Shown here in pieces: positions 8,501 through 17,288 of a stretch of 51,577 nt of DNA. The stretch lies in contig NZ_KZ851835.1 in assembly GCF_003336745.1 (NCBI RefSeq), positions 14,164-65,740 on the forward strand. The letters are read 5' to 3'. Source of the DNA: Thermus caldifontis (GTDB taxonomy: Bacteria > Deinococcota > Deinococci > Deinococcales > Thermaceae). A model generated the notes under the pieces. That model worked only from the letters and a program-made list of their open reading frames with translations. It ran no database searches and had not been told where the DNA came from. The position numbers and the translations under genes were made by a program. Numbering within the stretch: the stretch's first letter is position 1; each line of letters begins with the position of its first letter.

Positions 8501-9349
8501 TCACCGGCTCCTGGGGTCCAGGGCATCCCTTAGGCCATCCCCCAGGAGGTTGAAGGCCAAAACGGTAAGCATGATGAAAAGCCCCGGGAAGATCATGGTC
8601 CAGGGGGCGTTCATGGCGTAACCCCCCTTGAAGCTATCCGCGATCATGGCCCCCCACTCGGGGGCAGGGGGCTGGGCCCCAAGGCCCAGGAAGCCCAAAG
8701 CGGCGGCCTCGAGGGTGGCGGTGCCGATGGACAAGGTGGCCTGGACCACCAGGGGGGCTAGGGTTCCGGGAAGGATATGCCGGAAAAGGATCCGTCCGTT
8801 GCCCGCTCCCAGGGCTGTGGCCGCCTGGACGAAGTCCTGCTCCCTTAAGGAGAGGACCATGGAACGGGCCAGACGGATGTAGACGGGCACCTGCACGATG
8901 CCGATGGCCAGCATGGCGTTTTGCAAGCTGGGGCCAGAAACCGCCACGATGGCTATAGCCAAAAGCGTTCCCGGAAAGGCCAGTAGAAGATCGGCAAGCC
9001 AGCCGATGAAAAGCTCTACCCTTCCCCGGTAAAACCCGGCGAGGAGGCCCAGGAAAGTACCCAACAAAAGCCCGATGCCCACCGAGATGACTCCCACCTG
9101 GAGGGAGATGCGGCTTCCGTGGAGCACCCGGGTGAAGACATCCCGGCCCAGGTGGTCGGTGCCAAAGGGGTGTTCCAGGGTGGGGGGTTTGAGCCGGTTC
9201 AGGTAGTCCCGGTCGGTGGTGGGGTCGTAGGGCTTCAGGAGGGGGATAGAAAGGGCTAGGAGCACCAGAAAGAAGGTAAGGGCAAGGCCTAGCTTGCCGG
9301 AAGGGGATTTCAAGAAGCGCCTTAGGGCTTGGCGAGAGGGGGTTTCCAT
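8501..9349 (-). CDS. dppC: Dipeptide/oligopeptide ABC transporter permease DppC
   Basis: A 282-residue inner-membrane permease. One N-terminal helix (about 18-38) is followed by the periplasmic segment PYDPTTDRDY and HPFGTDHLGRDVF, which is characteristic of DppC/OppC. The BPD_transp_1 core carries the EAA-type loop TALGAGNGRILFRHILPG that docks on the ATPases. The C-terminus LNLLGDGLRDALDPR is also a family hallmark. It begins four bases after dppB. No DppD/DppF ATPase genes follow in the operon, so the ATPases must be encoded elsewhere. Confidence 0.92.
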   Translation of the reverse strand: METPSRQALRRFLKSPSGKLGLALTFFLVLLALSIPLLKPYDPTTDRDYLNRLKPPTLEHPFGTDHLGRDVFTRVLHGSRISLQVGVISVGIGLLLGTFLGLLAGFYRGRVELFIGWLADLLLAFPGTLLAIAIVAVSGPSLQNAMLAIGIVQVPVYIRLARSMVLSLREQDFVQAATALGAGNGRILFRHILPGTLAPLVVQATLSIGTATLEAAALGFLGLGAQPPAPEWGAMIADSFKGGYAMNAPWTMIFPGLFIMLTVLAFNLLGDGLRDALDPRSR

Positions 9350-9353
9350 GGGT

Positions 9354-10364
9354 TCACCTGTACTGGATACGGGTATCCAAAAGGGCGTAGGAGAGGTCCA
9401 CCAGGAGGTTGACCAAGACGAACACCGTGGCCACCACCAGTACCCCGGCCTGGACCACGGGGTAGTCGCGGTTGAGGATGCCCTCGTAGATGTATGAGCC
9501 GATGCCGGGCCAGGAAAAAATGGTCTCCGTGAGGATGGCCCCCCCTAAAAGGGTGCCGAACTGCAGGCCGATAATGGTCACCACGGGTAAAAGGGCGTTC
9601 TTAAGGGCGTGTTTAAGGATCACCTGGCGCTCGGCCAACCCCTTGGCCCGGGCGGTGCGCACGTAATCCTGGGAGAGCACTTCCAGCATGGCGCTCCGGG
9701 TGATGCGGGTAAGGATGGCCAAGGGGATGGTGCCCAGGGTGAGGGCGGGGAGGATGAGGTGGCGAAGGGCATCCCCAAGCACTTCCAGCCGTAGGGTTAG
9801 GAGGCCGTCCAGGAGCAAAAAGCCCGTGATGGGGCGGAAATCAATGCCCAAATCGGTGGAAAGCCTCCCGCCCGTGGGCAGCCAGTGGAGGTTGACCGCA
9901 AAGAGGTAGACCAAGAGGAGGCCGAGCCAAAAGACGGGCATGGACACGCCCACGAGGGAGAGGCTCATGGAAAGGGTATCTAAAAGGCTATTCTTCCGCA
10001 CCGCTGCCAGAATGCCCACGGGAATGCCCAGGACCACCGCCACCAAGGTGGCGGCCAAGGCCAACTCAAAGGTGGCGGGCCAGCGCCTTTTCAGCTCCTC
10101 GGCCACGGGGATGGTGGAAACGGCACTGGTGCCTAGGTCCCCGGTAAGGACGTTCCGGACAAAGGTTAGGTACTGCACGTAGAGGGGCCGGTTCAGCCCC
10201 AGTTTCTCCCGGAGGGCCTCCAGCTGCTCTGGGGTGCCCCTTTCTCCCAGGATGGCCTGGGCGGGATCGCCGGGGATGAGCTGCAGAAACAGGAAAACCA
10301 AAAGGGTGATCCCGAAAAGGACCGGGATCAAGCCAATGAGCCTCCGTAAAACATAGCTCCACAT
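9354..10364 (-). CDS. dppB: Dipeptide/oligopeptide ABC transporter permease DppB
   Basis: A 336-residue inner-membrane permease of the DppB/OppB type. The conserved N-terminus reads YVLRRLIGLIPVLFGITLLVF followed by LIPGDPAQAILGERGTPEQ and LGLNRPLYVQYL. Several transmembrane helices follow, with the EAA loop in the block starting at TARAKGLAERQVILKHALKN. It pairs with DppC to form the channel. It lies 53 bases downstream of dppA, with a strong terminator-like hairpin in that gap, so it is probably expressed at a lower level than the binding protein. Confidence 0.92.
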   Translation of the reverse strand: MWSYVLRRLIGLIPVLFGITLLVFLFLQLIPGDPAQAILGERGTPEQLEALREKLGLNRPLYVQYLTFVRNVLTGDLGTSAVSTIPVAEELKRRWPATFELALAATLVAVVLGIPVGILAAVRKNSLLDTLSMSLSLVGVSMPVFWLGLLLVYLFAVNLHWLPTGGRLSTDLGIDFRPITGFLLLDGLLTLRLEVLGDALRHLILPALTLGTIPLAILTRITRSAMLEVLSQDYVRTARAKGLAERQVILKHALKNALLPVVTIIGLQFGTLLGGAILTETIFSWPGIGSYIYEGILNRDYPVVQAGVLVVATVFVLVNLLVDLSYALLDTRIQYR

Positions 10365-10375
10365 TTTTCCGCCTC

Positions 10376-10407
10376 AAAAATCCCGGACCCCCCGCAGGGG
10401 GTCCGGG
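10376..10407 (-). terminator. Intra-operon terminator-like hairpin between dppA and dppB
   Basis: Perfect 11-bp arms CCCGGACCCCC (10382-10392) and GGGGGTCCGGG (10397-10407) enclose a 4-base loop. On the minus strand the stem is followed by ATTTTT (10381-10376). It lies 10 bases after the dppA stop and 11 bases before the dppB start. It would end or stabilise most dppA transcripts and let part of the polymerase read into dppBC. Confidence 0.8.
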
Positions 10408-10417
10408 GCCGAAGGGC

Positions 10418-12001
10418 CTAGCGCTTCTCTATGGTTTCAAAGGACTCGGAGCCCAAGGGGCTCGGTACCCAGCCGGAGATGTTCTTGCGCTTGGCCAGAA
10501 GGGGCTGGGAGTGGACGATGGGGACGCGCAGGGCCAGGTTGAAGGTGAGTTCGTCCGCCTGCTGGTAAAGGCGCTTGCGCTCCTCCAGGTTCGGGGTGGT
10601 GGCGGCCTTGGTGAGGATGTCGCCAAGCTCCTTCACGCAGAGGGGCTTGCCGGCGCTATCAAAAAGGTCGGCGATGGGGCAGGCAAAGTGAGGGTCATAG
10701 AAGTTCTGGGGATCGCCGTAGTCCCCGGTCCAGCCCAGCATGTAGGCCTGGAAGCCCGGGGCCTTCTTGCGGTCCGCCAGGTAGCTGGCCCAGTCCTTGG
10801 TCTGGAGCTTGACCCGGATGCCGATGGCGGAGAGGTCGGCGGCCATGGCCTCGGCGATCTCCTTGGGGGTGGGGAAGTAGGGCCGGGAAACGGGCATGTA
10901 CCAAAGCTCCAGATCAAACCCGTTGGGATACCCGGCCTCCGCCAGAAGGGCCTTGGCCTTCTGGGGGTTGAACTCGTAGTCCGTGACCTTGGGGGACTGG
11001 AAGGCCTTCATGGAGGGCGGGGTGAAGCGGCCGTCCGTGAGCCCCAGTTTGCCCCAGAAGGCCTGGACGATGGCCTTCTTGTTGATGGCCATGGCGATGG
11101 CCTGCCTGACCCGGGGGTCGGAAAGGGGTTTGTGGGAGGGGTTCAGGGCCAGGTAACCCACGTTAAAGGAGGGGCGGAAGACGGCGTCCAGGTTGCGGTC
11201 CGCCTCGAGGTCCTTGAGGTTGGCGGGAGGGATGTCGGTGGTGAAGTCAATGGTCCCGGCCTTTAGGGCCGCCAAGCGGGCGGCGGGGTCCTTGATGACC
11301 CGGAAGACCACCCGATCCACCTTGGGGAAGCCTTTCTTCCAGTAGGTGGGGTTCTTTTCCAGGACCACCTGCTCCCCAGGCCGCCACTCCACCAGGCGGA
11401 AGGGCCCAGTGCCCACGGCGCTTCCCGTGGGGGAGCCGTACTTGGCCCCATCCTTCTTGATGGCAGCGGGGCTGGCGATGCCAAAGTAACCTGAGCCGAT
11501 GGCGGCGGGGAAGGCGGGGAAGGGCTGGTTAAGGATAAAGCGGATGGTGTACTTGTCCACCACCTGGATCTCCTTCAGAATGGATCCCTCCTCCCCCTTG
11601 AAGCCGCCGAAGAGCTCCGGCCAGATCTCGTAGCGGGCGGCGGCGTCAATGCGGGTGGGGTTCTTGGGGTCCCACCAGCGCTCGATGTTGAACTTCACCG
11701 CCTCCGCATCCAGCTCGGTGCCATCCTGGAACTTAACCCCCTGGCGCAGACGGAAAGTCCAGACCTTGCCATCTGGGGAGCTGAACCAGCTGGTGGCCAG
11801 GCCAGCGGTGATCTCGGTGGTTCCCGGCTTAAAGTCCACCAGGGTGTCGTAGATCTGGCGTTGCACGTAGATGGAGATGCCGTCGGTGATGTTGCCGGGC
11901 TCGAGGCTCACCGGCTCCCCGTTGGACCCAAAAACCAAGGTCTTCTGGGCGAACCCCAAGCCCAAAGCTACCAACAGGCCAAGCAGGAGTTTTCTCTTCA
12001 T
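10418..12001 (-). CDS. dppA: Dipeptide/oligopeptide ABC transporter substrate-binding protein DppA
   Basis: A 527-residue periplasmic binding protein (SBP_bac_5). It starts MKRKLLLGLLVALGLGFAQ, a Sec signal with cleavage probably after GFA. Family features include EPGNITDGISIYVQRQIYDTL, FRLRQGVKFQDGTELDAEAV, the GTGPFRLVEW block, and DPRVRQAIAMAINKKAI. An upstream in-frame start at 12070 would add 23 residues before the signal peptide and lies inside the promoter, so ATG 12001 is preferred; AAAGGAG precedes it. It delivers peptides to DppBC. It is the first gene of the operon, with its own promoter at 12041-12070. The exact ligand (di- or oligopeptide) cannot be told. Confidence 0.93.
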   Translation of the reverse strand: MKRKLLLGLLVALGLGFAQKTLVFGSNGEPVSLEPGNITDGISIYVQRQIYDTLVDFKPGTTEITAGLATSWFSSPDGKVWTFRLRQGVKFQDGTELDAEAVKFNIERWWDPKNPTRIDAAARYEIWPELFGGFKGEEGSILKEIQVVDKYTIRFILNQPFPAFPAAIGSGYFGIASPAAIKKDGAKYGSPTGSAVGTGPFRLVEWRPGEQVVLEKNPTYWKKGFPKVDRVVFRVIKDPAARLAALKAGTIDFTTDIPPANLKDLEADRNLDAVFRPSFNVGYLALNPSHKPLSDPRVRQAIAMAINKKAIVQAFWGKLGLTDGRFTPPSMKAFQSPKVTDYEFNPQKAKALLAEAGYPNGFDLELWYMPVSRPYFPTPKEIAEAMAADLSAIGIRVKLQTKDWASYLADRKKAPGFQAYMLGWTGDYGDPQNFYDPHFACPIADLFDSAGKPLCVKELGDILTKAATTPNLEERKRLYQQADELTFNLALRVPIVHSQPLLAKRKNISGWVPSPLGSESFETIEKR

Positions 12002-12040
12002 ACCGCTCCTTTCCGGGGTGTTCCCCTTTGGTCCGGACCA

Positions 12041-12070
12041 AGTATAAAGCGCTCCCATAAGGGAGCGCAA
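12041..12070 (-). promoter_or_regulatory. dppA promoter with a palindrome in the spacer (also a possible liv terminator)
   Basis: On the minus strand, -35 TTGCGC (12070-12065), an 18-base spacer and -10 TATACT (12046-12041) precede dppA. The spacer holds an inverted repeat with perfect 8-bp arms, GCGCTCCC and GGGAGCGC around four bases (12049-12068). A repressor bound there would block polymerase. The same hairpin stands 29 bases after the livF stop and is followed by TTTATACTT, so it could also end the liv transcript. Confidence 0.65.
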
Positions 12071-12097
12071 GCCCGGGTATAGGGCCAGGGGTATGCC

Positions 12098-12807
12098 CTA
12101 GCCCTCCCCCAGGTAGGCCTTCTGCACCTCGGGGTTTTGCGCCAGGTGGCGGGCCGGGCCTTCCAGGGTGATCTCCCCGGTGGCCAAAACGTAGCCCCGG
12201 TGGGCGATCTGCAAGGCCAGGCGGGCGTTTTGCTCCACCAGGAGGATGGTGCGCCCTTCCCGGTTGAGCCTTTGGATGATCTCAAAGATGAAGTCCACCA
12301 GCACCGGGGCCAGGCCCATGGAGGGTTCGTCCATGAGGAGGATCCGGGGGTTTTGCATCAGGGCCCGGCCGATGGCCAGCATCTGTTGCTCCCCGCCGGA
12401 AAGGGTGCCCCCCTTCTGCCCCCGGCGCTCGTAGAGCCGGGGAAAGAGGGAGAACACCTCCTCCTTGCGCTTTTGCACCACCTTGCGGTCGTTTTCCAGA
12501 TAGGCCCCGATCTCCAGGTTCTCCTCCACGGTGAGCCGGGGGAAGATCCGGCGGCCTTCGGGCACGTGCCCCACGCCCAGGGCCACGATCTGGTGGGCGG
12601 GGAGGCGGTGGATGGGTCTTCCCTGGAAGAGGACCTCCCCCTGTCGGGGTTTGACCAGTCCGCTGATGGTGCGCAAGGTGGTGCTCTTGCCGGCCCCGTT
12701 GGAGCCAATCAGGGTCACGATCTCCCCTTCTTCCACCCTTAGGGAAATGCCTTTGAGGGCGTGGATGTGGCCGTAGTAGGTGTGGACGTCCTTGAGTTCC
12801 AGGAGGC

Positions 12808-12811
<4 letters not shown>
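12098..12811 (-). CDS. livF: Branched-chain amino acid ABC transporter ATPase LivF
   Basis: A 237-residue cytoplasmic ATPase. Walker A is GSNGAGKST, the Q-loop area has the LivF-typical GVGHVPEGRRIFPRLTVEENL, the signature is LSGGEQQML, Walker B is ILLMDEPSMGLAP, and the switch reads LLVEQNARLAL. The HPEGRRIFP-type block and the VEQN switch separate LivF from LivG. Its ATG overlaps the livG stop by four bases. It is the last gene of the livKHMGF operon. A terminator-like stem 29 bases beyond its stop overlaps the dppA promoter. Confidence 0.95.
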
Positions 12812-13583
<772 letters not shown>

Positions 13584-13587
<4 letters not shown>

Positions 13588-14939
13588 GCTTCCCCCCCTT
13601 GTTTCCCCTCCGGGGAAGCAGCCATCTCCTCCCGGTGCCGCTTCTCGGGGATGAGGCCTTCCGGGCGGAAGATCATCATCAGGACCAGGATAAGGCCGAA
13701 GACCAGCCTTTCGTACTTGGCAGGGTCCACCTGGCTAGGGATCTGGGGGAGGCTGGTGCGCACGAACTCGCTGAAGGTCTTGAGCACGTCCAGGTTGAGG
13801 ATGGTGAGGGCTGCGGCCCCCAGGATGGCCCCGGGGATGGAGCCCATCCCTCCCAGGATCACCATGCCCAGGATGGTGATGGAGGCCAGGAGGGTAAAGG
13901 ACTCGGGGGAGACGAAGGTGCGCTGGGCGGCGAAGATCACCCCCATGACCCCGGAGAAGGCGGCCCCGGTCATGAAGGCCAAGAGCTTGGTGGGCAGGAG
14001 GGGAATCCCCATGGAACGGGCGGCCACCTCGTCCTCGCGTATGGCCACCCAGGCCCGGCCGAAGCGGGAGTTGGCCAGGTTCACGTTGGCCAGCACCACC
14101 AGGCCGATCATGAGGAGGACCAGGAGGTAGAAGAAGAGCTGGTAGTCCGTGGTCTGGTCCAGCCTTACCCCCAAGGTCCCCATCAGCTCCCGGAACCACT
14201 CAATGGGCGGGCGTTGCACGGGGGTAATGCCCTGGGGTCCGTTGGTGAAGTTGATGGGGTGGTCCAGGTTGTTGGCCAGGATCCGCACCACCTCCCCCAG
14301 GCCCAGGGTCACGATGGCCAGGTAGTCCCCGCGAAGCCTGAGGGCAGGAAGGCCGATGAGGAGACCCGTCAGGGCCGTGGTCACGATGGCGATTGCCATG
14401 AAAAGATACATGTACTCCCCAGGCAAGGGGAAGTTGCCCTGCATGAAGTTCTTGGCCTGTTCGCTGCCGAAGATGGCCCAGGTGTAGGCCCCCACGGCGA
14501 AGAAGGCCGCATAGCCCAGGTCCAGAAGCCCCGCCATCCCCACCACCACGTTGAGGCCCAGGGCCATGGCCGCATAGATGCCGATCTGGATGCCCAGCTC
14601 AAAGATGAAGGTGTTGGCGAAGCCCGCCATGGGCACGCTGAGGAGGAGGATGGCCAGGCCCAACAGGGCCCGGATCCAGCCCGGGATGCGGGGCAGGGTG
14701 GTGAGGGCCACCAGGATCCCCACCAGGCCGATGAGGCCCAGGGTGTTCCCCGAGCGCACCAGGCCCAGGGTGAAGGCCAGGGTGAGGAGGGCTAGGTTCA
14801 GGGTGCGCCAGGTGGGGGAAAGCCTCAGGAAGGCGGTGGCTCCCAGGGCCAGAAGGCCAAACAGGTTGCTGAGAGCCCCTGGGGCCAGAAAGACCAGGCC
14901 CAGATAGGCTAGGCTCAGGAGAAGGGAAAGGACGCTCAT
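13584..14939 (-). CDS. livM: Branched-chain amino acid ABC transporter permease LivM
   Basis: A 451-residue inner-membrane permease with about ten hydrophobic segments. Family blocks visible are GLNVVVGMAGLLDLGYAAFFAVGAY, RLRGDYLAIVTLGLGEVVRI, RFGRAWVAIREDEVAARSMGI and GAFGG-like PGAILGAAALTIL. The reading frame is open up to 15512, but that part is antisense-like noise over livH. ATG 14939 is preferred because it overlaps the livH stop by four bases (ATGA) and starts a hydrophobic helix. The N-terminal about 100 residues add extra helices relative to LivH, as in other LivM proteins. It forms the channel together with LivH. Confidence 0.93.
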
Positions 14940-15904
14940 ACTTTCTCCTTGACCACCTGTCCCAGAAGGCCTTGGGGCCTGACCAGAAGGATGAAGATCA
15001 GGATGAGGAAGGCCACCACGTCCTTGTACTCCGTGCCAAAGTTGCCGCCCGTCAGGATGGGGAGGTAGGTGCCGAAGAAGTTTTCCAGCTGCCCCAGCAC
15101 GAGCCCCCCCAGCATGGCCCCGGGGATGTTGCCGATACCCCCTAGCACCGCTGCGGTAAAGGCCTTGATGCCAGGAAGGAAGCCCACGTAAGGGGTGATG
15201 GTGGTGTACTGCAGGGCGAAGAGCACCCCCGCCACGCCCCCTAGGGATCCCCCGATCAGGAAGGTGCGGGAGATGATGCGGTCCGGGTCTATGCCCATGA
15301 GGCTTGCGGTGGAGAGGTCTTGGGCCACGGCGCGGATGGCCACCCCTAGCTTGGTGCGGTTCACCAGGTAGGTGAGGCCCAACAACATGAGAATGGAAAC
15401 TCCCATGAGGATGAAGGACTTGGTCTGGGCGAAGATGGCCCCGCCAAAGAGCTCCACGGAGCCCTCGAGGTCCTCCACGGTGCGCATGCGCAGGAAGAAC
15501 TCGTTGTGCCAAAGGCCCTCAATGAAGCGCACCAGGTCCTGGAGGATGAAGGAGACCCCGATGGCGGTGATGAGGGGCACCAGGCGGTTGGTGGTGCCCC
15601 TTTTCCGCAGGGGGCGGTAAGCGAAGCGCTCCACCAGGATGGCGGTGATCCCCGCCACCACCCCACCCAGGACTAGGGCGAGGAGGAGGAGAAGCAAGCC
15701 GTTCCCCACGTGGGGCGCCAGGTAACGGAAGACCTCCACCCCCACCACCGCTCCGATCATGAAGATCTCCGAGTGGGCGAAGTTGATGAGCTCCAAGACG
15801 CCGTAAACCATGGTGTACCCCAGGGCCACCATGGCGTAGACGAAGCCCAGGATGAGCCCGTCAAAGATCACCTGGGGCAGCAGGGCTAGGATTTGCTCCA
15901 GCAA
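14936..15904 (-). CDS. livH: Branched-chain amino acid ABC transporter permease LivH
   Basis: A 322-residue inner-membrane permease. The N-terminus reads LLPQVIFDGLILGFVYAMVALGYTMVYGVLELINFAHSEIFMIGA, the usual LivH opening with the GYTMVYG…INFAHGE-type block. Later blocks are GVSFILQDLVRF, RAVAQDLSTASLMGID and GGIGNIPGAMLGGLVLG. It follows livK by 67 bases that hold a strong hairpin, and shares a four-base overlap with livM. GGAGAAAGGAGG provides a good ribosome site before its ATG. Confidence 0.95.
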   Translation of the reverse strand: MLEQILALLPQVIFDGLILGFVYAMVALGYTMVYGVLELINFAHSEIFMIGAVVGVEVFRYLAPHVGNGLLLLLLALVLGGVVAGITAILVERFAYRPLRKRGTTNRLVPLITAIGVSFILQDLVRFIEGLWHNEFFLRMRTVEDLEGSVELFGGAIFAQTKSFILMGVSILMLLGLTYLVNRTKLGVAIRAVAQDLSTASLMGIDPDRIISRTFLIGGSLGGVAGVLFALQYTTITPYVGFLPGIKAFTAAVLGGIGNIPGAMLGGLVLGQLENFFGTYLPILTGGNFGTEYKDVVAFLILIFILLVRPQGLLGQVVKEKV

Positions 15905-15927
15905 GGTGCCTCCTTTCTCCGGGCTAA

Positions 15928-15952
15928 GGGGGGTGGCCTAGGGCCACCCCCC
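15928..15952 (-). terminator. Intra-operon hairpin between livK and livH
   Basis: Perfect 11-bp arms GGGGGGTGGCC (15928-15938) and GGCCACCCCCC (15942-15952) with a 3-base loop. On the minus strand it is followed only by TTAGCC, so it is a weak terminator or a 3'-end stabiliser rather than a classical one. Its position after the binding-protein gene parallels the dppA-dppB and TAXI-permease gaps. Confidence 0.6.
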
Positions 15953-15971
15953 TGCAAAGGGCGTAGGCCGG

Positions 15972-17144
15972 TTACCTGGCGCCCGGGGCGGCCATCTCAA
16001 TGACGCGGATCAGCTTGTTGTCCTCCCACTTGCCGGTGGAGGCCACCTGCATGATGAAGTACTTGGCCTTCTTGTTGTCGCCCTTGTCGTCGAACTCGAT
16101 GGTGCCGGTGAGGCCTTCCATCTTCACCTGGCGCACCGCCTGGGCCACCTGCTCCCGGGTGGGCTTCTTGTCGCCCGCGGCCTTGATGGCGGCTTCCAGC
16201 CCGGCCAGGATCACGTTGGCGGCGTCGTAGGCGTAGATGCCAAAGCCCTCCATGTCCTTGCCGTACTTCTGCTTGAAGCGCTGGGCCACTGCCTTGGCCT
16301 TGGGGAAGGCGGAAACCGGGCCAGCCACCGTGGTGTAGAAGGTGCCGGCGGCGTTCTCCTTGCCCGCCAGGCGCACGAACTCGCTAGCGTCAAGCCCGTC
16401 CCCGCCCATGAGCCGGGTCTTGACCCCCCGTTCGCGGAGCTGCTTCACGAAGGGGCCAATCTGGCTGTAGATGCCCCCGAAGTAGATGAGCTCGGGCACG
16501 GGCCGGGCCCCGCGGATCTGGTTGATGATGGGCACGAAGTTGGAGGTCTCCTCGGTGCCCACGAAGGCCACGGCCTTGCCGCCCAGGGCCTCGAGGCGCT
16601 TCTTGAACTCCTCCGCCAGGCCCTGGCCGTAGGCGGTCTTGTCGTGGATGATGAAGACGTTTTTCACCTTCAGGTTGTTGAAGGCGTACTCCGCCCCCAC
16701 CGGCCCCTGCACGTCGTCACGCCCACAGATGCGGTTCACATTGGGGAGCTTGCGGTCGGTGACCCGGGGGTTGGTGTTGGCGGGGGAGACCATGACCAGG
16801 TTCACCCGGGCGTACACCTCGCTGGAGGGGATGGCCACGCCCGAGTTCAGGTGGCCCACCACGCCCAGGATGTCGGGGTCGTTGATGATGCGGTTGGCGT
16901 TGGCCACGCCCACGTCGGGGTTGGCCTGGTCGTCGTAGGGGACCAGGACCAGGTCAAAGCCCAAGGCTTTGAACTTGGCCTTGGCCTCCTCGATGGCCAG
17001 CTCTGCCCCCAGCTTGATCTGTTCGCCCAGGGCGGCCTGGGGGCCGGAAAGGGGGGACTGGGTGGCGATCTTGATGACGTTGGCCTGGCCCAGGGCCATG
17101 CCCAGGGCGGCCACACCTGCTACCAGCAAGCCGATTTTCCTCAT
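15972..17144 (-). CDS. livK: Branched-chain amino acid ABC transporter substrate-binding protein LivK
   Basis: A 390-residue periplasmic binding protein of type I fold. It starts MRKIGLLVAGVAALGMALGQ, a Sec signal, followed by IKIATQSPLSGPQAALGEQIKLGAELAIEEA, the LivJ/LivK opening. Other blocks are VVGHLNSGVAIPSSEVYARV, YAFNNLKVKNVFIIHDKTAYGQG and GDGLDASEFV. A GTG six bases upstream is also in frame, but AAGGAGG sits five bases before ATG 17144 and would be too close to the GTG. It is the first gene of the liv operon, with a TTGACA promoter. Confidence 0.95.
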   Translation of the reverse strand: MRKIGLLVAGVAALGMALGQANVIKIATQSPLSGPQAALGEQIKLGAELAIEEAKAKFKALGFDLVLVPYDDQANPDVGVANANRIINDPDILGVVGHLNSGVAIPSSEVYARVNLVMVSPANTNPRVTDRKLPNVNRICGRDDVQGPVGAEYAFNNLKVKNVFIIHDKTAYGQGLAEEFKKRLEALGGKAVAFVGTEETSNFVPIINQIRGARPVPELIYFGGIYSQIGPFVKQLRERGVKTRLMGGDGLDASEFVRLAGKENAAGTFYTTVAGPVSAFPKAKAVAQRFKQKYGKDMEGFGIYAYDAANVILAGLEAAIKAAGDKKPTREQVAQAVRQVKMEGLTGTIEFDDKGDNKKAKYFIMQVASTGKWEDNKLIRVIEMAAPGAR

Positions 17145-17183
17145 ACGCACCTCCTTAAGAGCACGCGTTCGCGTTGCGGCCCC

Positions 17184-17214
17184 ATTCTAAGGGGGGGGTA
17201 CCGGTTCTTGTCAA
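17184..17214 (-). promoter_or_regulatory. Promoter of the livKHMGF operon
   Basis: On the minus strand -35 TTGACA (17214-17209) is followed by -10 TAGAAT (17189-17184) after 19 bases, or TTAGAA after 18. The spacer contains a run of eight C. The leader to ATG 17144 is about 30 bases and carries AAGGAGG. Confidence 0.75.
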
Positions 17215-17235
17215 TGCCCCCTCGTAAGTTTATGC

Positions 17236-17251
17236 CTGACCCACGGGTCAG
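17236..17251. promoter_or_regulatory. Palindrome upstream of the liv promoter
   Basis: CTGACCC-AC-GGGTCAG, with perfect 7-bp arms, lies 21 bases upstream of the livK -35 and directly beside the glnA terminator stem. It could be an operator or activator site for the liv operon, or a second small stem of the terminator. No regulator is assigned. Confidence 0.4.
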
Positions 17252-17274
17252 CCCCTCCCCCGGAGGGGGAGGGG
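17252..17274 (-). terminator. Terminator-like hairpin after glnA
   Basis: Perfect 10-bp arms CCCCTCCCCC (17252-17261) and GGGGGAGGGG (17265-17274) with a 3-base loop, 14 bases beyond the glnA stop on the minus strand. No T-run follows, as is common in high-GC genomes. Confidence 0.6.
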
Positions 17275-17288
17275 TCCAATACCCACCC

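Noticed and set aside
13599..14795. A 398-codon plus-strand frame across livM
   Set aside because: It is antisense to livM, is extremely rich in Gly, His and Glu, and has no hydrophobic core or domain pattern.
14940..15512. N-terminal extension of the livM frame
   Set aside because: It lies wholly over livH in another frame and is His/Pro/Arg-rich; the four-base overlap start at 14939 is far better.
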